Shown one piece after another: positions 1-3,648 of a DNA stretch of 6,143 nt (positions within the stretch are counted from its first letter, which is position 1; each line of letters begins with the position of its first letter). The DNA comes from Prevotella sp. UBA2711 (GTDB taxonomy: Bacteria; Bacteroidota; Bacteroidia; Bacteroidales; Bacteroidaceae). The notes beneath the pieces were generated by a model. It saw nothing but the letters and a program-made list of their open reading frames with translations, was not told where the DNA came from and searched no databases. The stretch is taken from the NCBI GenBank assembly GCA_002354095.1, contig DEKX01000046.1:1-6143 (forward strand), in the 5' to 3' direction. Position numbers and translations under genes: made by a program.

Positions 1-9
1 TAGCCAATG

Positions 10-17
10 CAAAGGTA
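10..17 (-). promoter_or_regulatory. Bacteroidales -7 promoter box for a leftward gene outside the window
   Basis: The minus strand reads TACCTTTG, a full match to the Bacteroidetes -7 consensus TAnnTTTG, followed by CA as is common at such promoters. It lies at the stop codon of the 118-residue HTH gene, so the next leftward gene probably has its own promoter as well as any readthrough. No clear -33 TTTG is seen. Confidence 0.55.
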
Positions 18-374
18 CTACACGGCGATGTCGGGCTGTCCGACTTTGTCCGACTTCGCTATGTTTTTCGATAAATTTTCCAGGGTGCGCTCCAGCTTTG
101 AGTTCTGCAGTGCATGGATGAAGTGCTGATAGATGGTCGATTTGCTGAGCACCTGCTGGTCCTGCAGTTCCTGCGGCAGGTCGATGCAGTAGTCCTCGCA
201 CACATACTGGACGGCAATGGGTGGCAGCTTCTGTGCCTGCGGGGCAACGCCCATGGCTTCCAGCACATGCCGCCGTGATTGCAGATAGCGTTGAAACGTA
301 CGTGGCGACACACCGGCGAGCTGTGCCAGTGTGCGCTTGTTGATGAATCGGTTGTTGTCGTAATAGTTAATCAT
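18..374 (-). CDS. Small helix-turn-helix protein, probable DNA-binding protein of a mobile element
   Basis: This 118-residue protein has a recognisable helix-turn-helix near the N-terminus, about residues 13-32 (KRTLAQLAGVSPRTFQRYL), of the kind seen in MerR/excisionase-like or AraC-like small DNA-binding proteins. It is followed by QSRRHVLEAMGV and a conserved-looking LPPIAVQYVCEDYCIDL stretch at about 50-66. The rest is probably helical and ends in a charged tail. There is no signal peptide or membrane segment. The ATG follows the TGA of the upstream DUF6371-like gene after only 2 bp, so translation is probably coupled. The stop codon overlaps a -7 box for the next leftward gene. The last 15 or so codons contain an exact 10-bp tandem duplication. 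The function is inferred only from the fold and the neighbourhood: an accessory factor or regulator of the replication/mobilisation module. The specific family is not identified. Confidence 0.75.
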   Translation of the reverse strand: MINYYDNNRFINKRTLAQLAGVSPRTFQRYLQSRRHVLEAMGVAPQAQKLPPIAVQYVCEDYCIDLPQELQDQQVLSKSTIYQHFIHALQNSKLERTLENLSKNIAKSDKVGQPDIAV

Positions 375-376
375 AT

Positions 377-1147
377 TCAGGGAAATAGAAAATCTACCAA
401 ATCAATTTTTCGCTCTTTCTGCGCTGGCGTGGCGCGCTGTTCGAGTAGGGGAGAGACGTGGATGGGTTTTCCCGCCATTTTCTCTGCCCGCCGCGCAATG
501 TCGTACCACTGGCGGAAGGTGGAGCCGTCGGGATCGGTGTCGGGAAACAACACGATTTTATGGCGCCTGAGGTGATACAGCATTTCGGGTTTCAATGCGC
601 TCAGTCCTCCGGCAGCCATCCACAGGTATTGCGGATAATGTTCCGACAGGATGACGGCGGTCTTCTCTGCCTCCACCACACAGATGGTTTGTTCTTCCCG
701 ACAGGCAGCCAGCAGGTGCAGACCGAAGAAGTGGTGCTGTACGTCAATCAGGTCTGCCACATCAGGACTGTCCGCCAGATAGAATTTCGTCAGTTCAGCA
801 CCTACCCAGGTAGGGTGGTGGCTGTGGTCGCGGTGACAGTCAGCACGGTAGTACATAATCTTGCCGTCTAATACCCGTCCGTCCAGGTTCAGTTGCCAGA
901 AGATAACCCCACCGTCGCGACTGATGCCCAACCGATAGCGTTCGGCGGCATGATGCATCTGCGCCTGAGTGAGGTAGCCCATACCGACACAGGCTCTGCA
1001 GAACTGACTGTCGGCTGACAGGTGACGGCTCACCATATCGCCTTCAGGGTAAACTATCAGGCGGTGCGCTGCCTGCTCTGCCGTCTCCTTGCGGATGCGC
1101 TGCCATTCGCGACTGAACGAAAAGGTGCCGATGTGCTGTTTTTCCAT
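377..1147 (-). CDS. DUF6371-like protein with Toprim-type primase motifs
   Basis: The 256-residue protein resembles the Bacteroidetes DUF6371 family, by memory of its pattern. The middle contains RYRLGISRDGGVIFWQLNLDGRVLDGKIMYY (written here in parts: RYRLGISRDGG, VIFWQLNLDG, RVLDGKIMYY, residues 70-100), then WVGAELTKF and HHFFGLHLL. Toprim-like acidic motifs follow: VVEAEKTAVI (Glu159, Glu161) and VLFPDTDPDG (Asp203, Asp205, Asp207). Toprim domains of this kind occur in DnaG-type primases and plasmid primases, so a role in priming element replication is likely but unproven. No canonical four-Cys zinc ribbon is obvious; only a CRAC pair is seen near residue 50. I chose ATG at 1147. A TTG at 1174 would add nine residues but abuts the large palindrome. 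The gene lies downstream of a RepA-like ATPase and 2 bp upstream of an HTH gene, which supports a replication module. Confidence 0.85.
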   Translation of the reverse strand: MEKQHIGTFSFSREWQRIRKETAEQAAHRLIVYPEGDMVSRHLSADSQFCRACVGMGYLTQAQMHHAAERYRLGISRDGGVIFWQLNLDGRVLDGKIMYYRADCHRDHSHHPTWVGAELTKFYLADSPDVADLIDVQHHFFGLHLLAACREEQTICVVEAEKTAVILSEHYPQYLWMAAGGLSALKPEMLYHLRRHKIVLFPDTDPDGSTFRQWYDIARRAEKMAGKPIHVSPLLEQRATPAQKERKIDLVDFLFP

Positions 1148-1174
1148 GTTGCTTGTTGTCCTGACCGTCGGCAA

Positions 1175-1279
1175 GCTATCACACGTTAGGTAGCACCCCC
1201 CTCATACTATAGCCCTCCCCCTTTATAGGGGGGGGAGGGCATGTATGAGAGGGGGGTAGCTACCGGTTAGTGTGATAGC
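1175..1279. repeat. 105-bp imperfect palindrome with C/G-tract arms, between ATPase and DUF6371-like genes
   Basis: The arms 1175-1221 and 1231-1279 pair over 39 positions in five blocks. The outermost block is GCTATCACAC with GTGTGATAGC (10 bp). GGTAGC pairs with GCTACC (6 bp), ACCCCCC with GGGGGGT (7 bp), and TCATAC with GTATGA (6 bp). The innermost block is GCCCTCCCCC with GGGGGAGGGC (10 bp) around a 9-nt loop. Small internal loops and bulges separate the blocks. The right arm runs into the last codons and stop of the ATPase gene, and the left arm ends just before the DUF6371-like start. No T-tract follows on either strand, so it is not an ordinary intrinsic terminator. It may be an mRNA processing or attenuation element, a mobile palindromic repeat, or a single-strand initiation hairpin. 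Its existence is seen directly; its role is unknown. Confidence 0.9.
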
Positions 1280-2403
1280 ATGATGGCCACCCGATGATAC
1301 TTGTCGTACGTCTTGATAATCACGCCGCGTCTTTCCGCTTCAATCAACACTTTGTAGTAGTATTGTTTCTGCTTGATGTTTGTCAATTCTTTTACACGCG
1401 TCTCAATATCGTCGGCACTGCGTATTTCCCATCCGCCCATGGCGTCAACGAAAAGCTGTCGGTAGTCCCAGTCCCAGTCGCTTCCGCCATCACCATTGGC
1501 AGAAACAAGGTATTTCTTGTTGAACATGTTCGTGTCGGCACTCAGATTGCTGTTCGGGTCAACGCGCTGCGATTTGCCCGCGTGAATGTCAGAATCTTTG
1601 GCTGCATACGGAATGCCCTTTTCGTCCACATTGTAATAGAAAATTTCCATCGTTCTGCTCTTTCTGCTGGTGGTCATTTCCACACTCAGGGTTTCCGAAT
1701 TCGGCAGACTGGCACAGCAGAACACTTCATAGCATTTTTGCAGCAACAACGTGCCGAGCCAACCGCGCATGTGACTCTTGTCGCCCGTACGACTCAGGTG
1801 AATGACGGTAGTGATATTACAGTTGTTCTGTTCAGCAAGATGCATCAGTTCCTGAATCATTTCAACCGTTTCCTGACCGTCGTTGATATCGTTCACCAAG
1901 TCGGCAATACCGTCAACAACGACGAGGTCGGGCTGATAGGTCGTAATGGCTACAGCCAGGTATTTACGGCGTTCCTCAGCCGACAACGTCCGTACATTGA
2001 ACACAAACAACAGCTCTTCAGGAAAGTCACCGCCTATCATGGGGGCAATACGCTGACACAGAATCTCCTTCGTCGTACTCTGGCTCTGTTCCGTGTCATA
2101 CAACATCACCTTCAACGGCTGCTCATCGGTACGCTCCAGCGACAGCAATTGCAGCTGCTTACTTGCACCACATGCCGTAACTTGCGAAATAAAAAACGTC
2201 TTACCACTCTTAGCCGGACCGGTAACGGCTGTCAGCTCCTTACGTGGAAAACAGCGTTTACCCAAGTGTCGGTACAGGAATTGTTCTTCTTCCACTTCCG
2301 TCTGTGACGTCACTCTGTAACTGTCGAGCATCAGTTCGTCAGGACCGATGCAGGAGGGCGTCCCTGCCAGGGACGCTTCCTCTGCTACTAAATCTTCTTT
2401 CAT
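1267..2403 (-). CDS. RepA-like AAA ATPase (RecA-fold helicase family) with C-terminal winged-helix-like region
   Basis: The 378-residue protein belongs to the RecA/DnaB-fold ATPases represented by the hexameric RepA helicase of RSF1010 and many AAA_25-type proteins of mobile elements. Walker A is GPAKSGKT at residues 62-69. A beta strand ending in MLYDTEQ follows at 100-106. Walker B is LVVVDGIADLV at 160-170 with Asp164. TTVIHLSR (198-205) and HMRGWLGT (211-218) match the motif 3/sensor region. After an acidic, low-complexity linker (about 270-310), residues 312-375 look like a small helical DNA-binding or winged-helix tail. It is probably cytoplasmic and moves along or remodels DNA during replication or mobilisation of its element. 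The ATG at 2403 has an AAGGAG sequence 11 nt upstream, inside a tandem-repeat leader. The stop lies within the large palindrome. It probably shares an operon with the genes on either side. Confidence 0.92.
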   Translation of the reverse strand: MKEDLVAEEASLAGTPSCIGPDELMLDSYRVTSQTEVEEEQFLYRHLGKRCFPRKELTAVTGPAKSGKTFFISQVTACGASKQLQLLSLERTDEQPLKVMLYDTEQSQSTTKEILCQRIAPMIGGDFPEELLFVFNVRTLSAEERRKYLAVAITTYQPDLVVVDGIADLVNDINDGQETVEMIQELMHLAEQNNCNITTVIHLSRTGDKSHMRGWLGTLLLQKCYEVFCCASLPNSETLSVEMTTSRKSRTMEIFYYNVDEKGIPYAAKDSDIHAGKSQRVDPNSNLSADTNMFNKKYLVSANGDGGSDWDWDYRQLFVDAMGGWEIRSADDIETRVKELTNIKQKQYYYKVLIEAERRGVIIKTYDKYHRVAIMLSH

Positions 2404-2445
2404 AACTTCTTTAACTCCTTAACTTCTTTAACTCCATAACTCCTT
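2404..2445. repeat. 17-bp tandem repeat forming the leader of the ATPase gene
   Basis: Two adjacent 17-bp units, 2404-2420 and 2421-2437, differ only in their last two bases. A partial third copy (AACTCCTT, 2438-2445) follows. Read on the minus strand, the units supply repeated GGAGTTA and AAGAAGTTA words. They include an AAGGAG Shine-Dalgarno-like sequence 11 nt before the ATPase ATG, which is unusual in Bacteroidales. The same strand also carries an 8-codon open frame (2437-2411, MELKKLRS) that stops 7 nt before the ATPase ATG. Copy-number changes by slippage could alter spacing and expression. The repeat is seen directly; a regulatory effect is inferred. Confidence 0.85.
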
Positions 2446-2450
2446 AAATA

Positions 2451-2774
2451 TCAATTAGAATAATGCTCTCTGTTAATAATATCCCCCTCGTCACTGTCGG
2501 CAGCATCCATAATACGCCGACCCAGATTCATCCAAAAATCCATGAAATCCTTGGGTGTCATCGTCATCCCCATGTTCATAATCATGCGAATCCAGTTGGC
2601 TGTCAACATGTGAGCCATGTGTGTTTCGTTGAATATCCTATATGGGAAATGGCCGTTCTTCACCACGTCATTCCTCATGGTAGGATACTTCTTACTGTTC
2701 TTGATAACATTCAAAACCATTGCAGTGAGGTCTGCAATAAACTGCATTTCTGTCTGATTGATTTTCTCTTCCAT
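2451..2774 (-). CDS. Methionine-rich small protein of unknown function, first gene of the leftward operon
   Basis: I do not recognise this 107-residue protein. It looks helical and soluble, with no signal peptide, and has 14 methionines. Five of these alternate at residues 64-72 (IRMIMNMGMTMT). The C-terminus is acidic (ADSDEGD). The frame could begin at ATG 2810, which would add MHHHQKFLKKLI. However, a perfect -7 promoter box (TACCTTTG, 2808-2815) overlaps that codon, so a transcript would start near 2801 and could not include it. I therefore chose ATG 2774, giving MEEKINQTEM and a leader of roughly 27 nt. The gene ends 47 bp before the ATPase ATG and is probably cotranscribed with it. Its position suggests an accessory role in the replication/mobilisation module. 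The open frame and promoter spacing support a real gene, but no function can be given. Confidence 0.65.
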   Translation of the reverse strand: MEEKINQTEMQFIADLTAMVLNVIKNSKKYPTMRNDVVKNGHFPYRIFNETHMAHMLTANWIRMIMNMGMTMTPKDFMDFWMNLGRRIMDAADSDEGDIINREHYSN

Positions 2775-2807
2775 TATTAGTTTTTTTAAAAATTTTTGAT
2801 GATGATG

Positions 2808-2815
2808 CAAAGGTA
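2808..2815 (-). promoter_or_regulatory. Bacteroidales -7 promoter box for the leftward operon
   Basis: The minus strand reads TACCTTTG, matching TAnnTTTG exactly, then GCATCATCATC. It is placed to start transcription near 2801, about 27 nt before the preferred ATG of the methionine-rich protein. No good -33 TTTG lies at the usual distance. It decides the start of that gene, because the upstream ATG at 2810 falls within the box. Confidence 0.65.
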
Positions 2816-2999
2816 CTCATATTAAAATTGCCCATCTGTCATGTATGATAGATTCAGAAGAGATTCTTCCATAAATAACACACTTTAACAGACTGGAAAA
2901 TTTGCACACAATTGTTAATCCTATCATTCACATAAACAATAGAATACGCTGTCCTCCCTCCACAAAATATTTAAGTAGTGTAGCTAATGATAATAAAGA

Positions 3000-3066
3000 T
3001 GGTGGAAATACTCCATATATCCACCAATGATTGGAGCCCAATCAGTCAAGCTCTGATTAGACCAAT
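3000..3066. repeat. Two adjacent stem-loops in the intergenic region
   Basis: The first stem pairs TGGTGGA (3000-3006) with TCCACCA (3020-3026) around a 13-nt loop. The second pairs ATTGG (3030-3034) with CCAAT (3062-3066), and inside it AATCAG (3040-3045) with CTGATT (3053-3058), around a 7-nt loop. The joining sequence is itself the palindrome CCAATGATTGG (3024-3034), so alternative folds compete. No T-tract follows on either strand close enough for a standard terminator. It could be a structured RNA, a protein-binding site or a remnant of an element. Confidence 0.55.
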
Positions 3067-3129
3067 AAGACAAAATTAAAAATATTTGGTTTGCGACCAT
3101 ACCCTGTACAATCTTTCAATTTCCAAATG

Positions 3130-3188
3130 CAAAGTTAATGGAGTAATTGCTGTTATAATCGTTAATTTGAAATTCTGCTGCAAAGTTA
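3130..3188 (-). promoter_or_regulatory. Pair of -7-like boxes in 12-bp direct repeats, reading leftward
   Basis: The plus-strand word TGCAAAGTTAAT occurs at 3128-3139 and again at 3179-3190, exactly 51 bp apart. On the minus strand each gives TAACTTTG, a full match to the Bacteroidetes -7 box. Neither has a clear -33 TTTG. They could be tandem promoters for a short leftward transcript across the hairpins, or chance matches in AT-rich DNA. Confidence 0.35.
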
Positions 3189-3288
3189 ATCATTTTCTGC
3201 GAAACTCACACATCATCTTCCCATTATTTTGAGAAGTCAAGGCAAAGAAAAAGAAACGCGGGCCGAGATTGTAAATGCTTATCAATTG

Positions 3289-3314
3289 GTGCTCCATGTA
3301 ACTTACTGGAGCAC
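3289..3314. repeat. Stem-loop upstream of the restriction-modification promoter
   Basis: GTGCTCCA (3289-3296) pairs perfectly with TGGAGCAC (3307-3314) around a 10-nt loop. A second possible pairing, ATTGGT (3285-3290) with ACCAAT (3319-3324), overlaps the first and would compete with it. It lies about 50 bp before the -33 element of the rightward promoter, so it may be an operator-like site or an isolating hairpin. No T-tract follows. Confidence 0.5.
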
Positions 3315-3363
3315 TCTTACCAATGCTTCATTGTTAAAGATTGCAATAAAACACATAGAAACT

Positions 3364-3393
3364 TTTGTTTTTGCATTATATTAGCTAAATTTG
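3364..3393 (+). promoter_or_regulatory. Promoter of the regulator/restriction-modification operon
   Basis: A -33 TTTG (3364-3367) and a -7 TAAATTTG (3386-3393) are separated by 18 bp, close to the usual Bacteroidetes spacing. Transcription would start near 3400, giving a leader of about 34 nt before the Xre-family gene. The 8-bp palindrome TTAGCTAA (3381-3388) overlaps the -7 box and could be a repressor site. Both elements are seen; promoter activity is inferred. Confidence 0.7.
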
Positions 3394-3433
3394 CACACAG
3401 TACGCCTAATTTTATACAAAACGACTTAGAACA

Positions 3434-3640
3434 ATGGATAATCCGCATTATAACCGCATAAAAGCGGTATTGGCAGAGAAAGATAAAACGGGGACTTGGC
3501 TTTCTGAACAGATGGGCAGGAACATTGGAACCGTATCACGATGGATGACGAATAAAGTTCAGCCATCGGTGGAGCAATTGTATGATATCGCTAAGCATCT
3601 TGATGTGGATGTAAGGGAATTGTTGGTGGCATCAAAATAA
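3434..3640 (+). CDS. Xre/Cro-family transcriptional regulator, probable controller of the restriction-modification enzyme
   Basis: This 68-residue protein is essentially one Xre/HTH_3 domain. Helix 2 is about TWLSEQMG (residues 21-28) and the recognition helix about IGTVSRWMTN (31-40), followed by VQPSVEQLYDIAKHLDVDVRELL (about 42-64), the typical end of the family. Small single-domain Xre proteins next to Type II enzymes often act as controller (C) proteins, which delay or balance restriction relative to methylation. The gene ends 8 bp before the Type IIG start and shares its frame-independent upstream promoter at 3364-3393, so the two are probably one transcript. An operator may be the TTAGCTAA palindrome over the -7 box. 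No other domain is present. Direct regulation of this operon is inferred from position and size, not shown; it could also act elsewhere. Confidence 0.9.
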   Translation: MDNPHYNRIKAVLAEKDKTGTWLSEQMGRNIGTVSRWMTNKVQPSVEQLYDIAKHLDVDVRELLVASK

Positions 3641-3648
3641 TGTAGACA

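Larger units (their letters stand above)
2816..3363. other. AT-rich intergenic region between divergent operons, no convincing gene
   Basis: This stretch separates the leftward and rightward operons and is visibly richer in A and T than the genes around it. No tRNA or long open frame is seen. It contains stem-loops at 3000-3026, 3030-3066 and 3289-3314, minus-strand -7-like boxes at 3071-3078, 3130-3137 and 3181-3188, and one copy of a 13-bp direct repeat (2898-2910). A 38-codon minus-strand frame (3100-2984, starting MVANQIFLIL) begins about 23 nt after the start predicted from the 3130 box and is the only small-gene candidate I noted; it is weak. An overlapping 30-codon plus-strand frame (2987-3079) is probably fortuitous. 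Confidence 0.7.

Noticed and set aside
458..871. Plus-strand open frame of 137 codons opposite the DUF6371-like gene
   Set aside because: The opposite strand has family-like motifs and tight operon spacing; this frame has neither.
1175..1279. Reading the large palindrome as an ordinary rho-independent terminator
   Set aside because: No run of T follows the stem on either strand, and the stem is far longer than usual.
1175..1279. Reading the palindrome or the 17-bp leader repeats as a CRISPR array
   Set aside because: There are no regularly spaced repeats with unique spacers and no cas genes in the window.
1294..2307. Long plus-strand open frame of 337 codons opposite the ATPase gene
   Set aside because: It is antisense to a gene with clear Walker A and Walker B motifs, and its translation shows no recognisable domain; it is a shadow of that gene's codon pattern.
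3071..3078. Further minus-strand -7 box match (TAATTTTG)
   Set aside because: It is made almost only of A and T in AT-rich DNA, with no gene suitably placed and no -33 element; chance is the simpler explanation.
2987..3079. 30-codon plus-strand frame in the intergenic region (MIIKMVEILH start)
   Set aside because: It lies across two stem-loops, has no promoter box or ribosome-binding sequence in front, and is not recognised; probably fortuitous.
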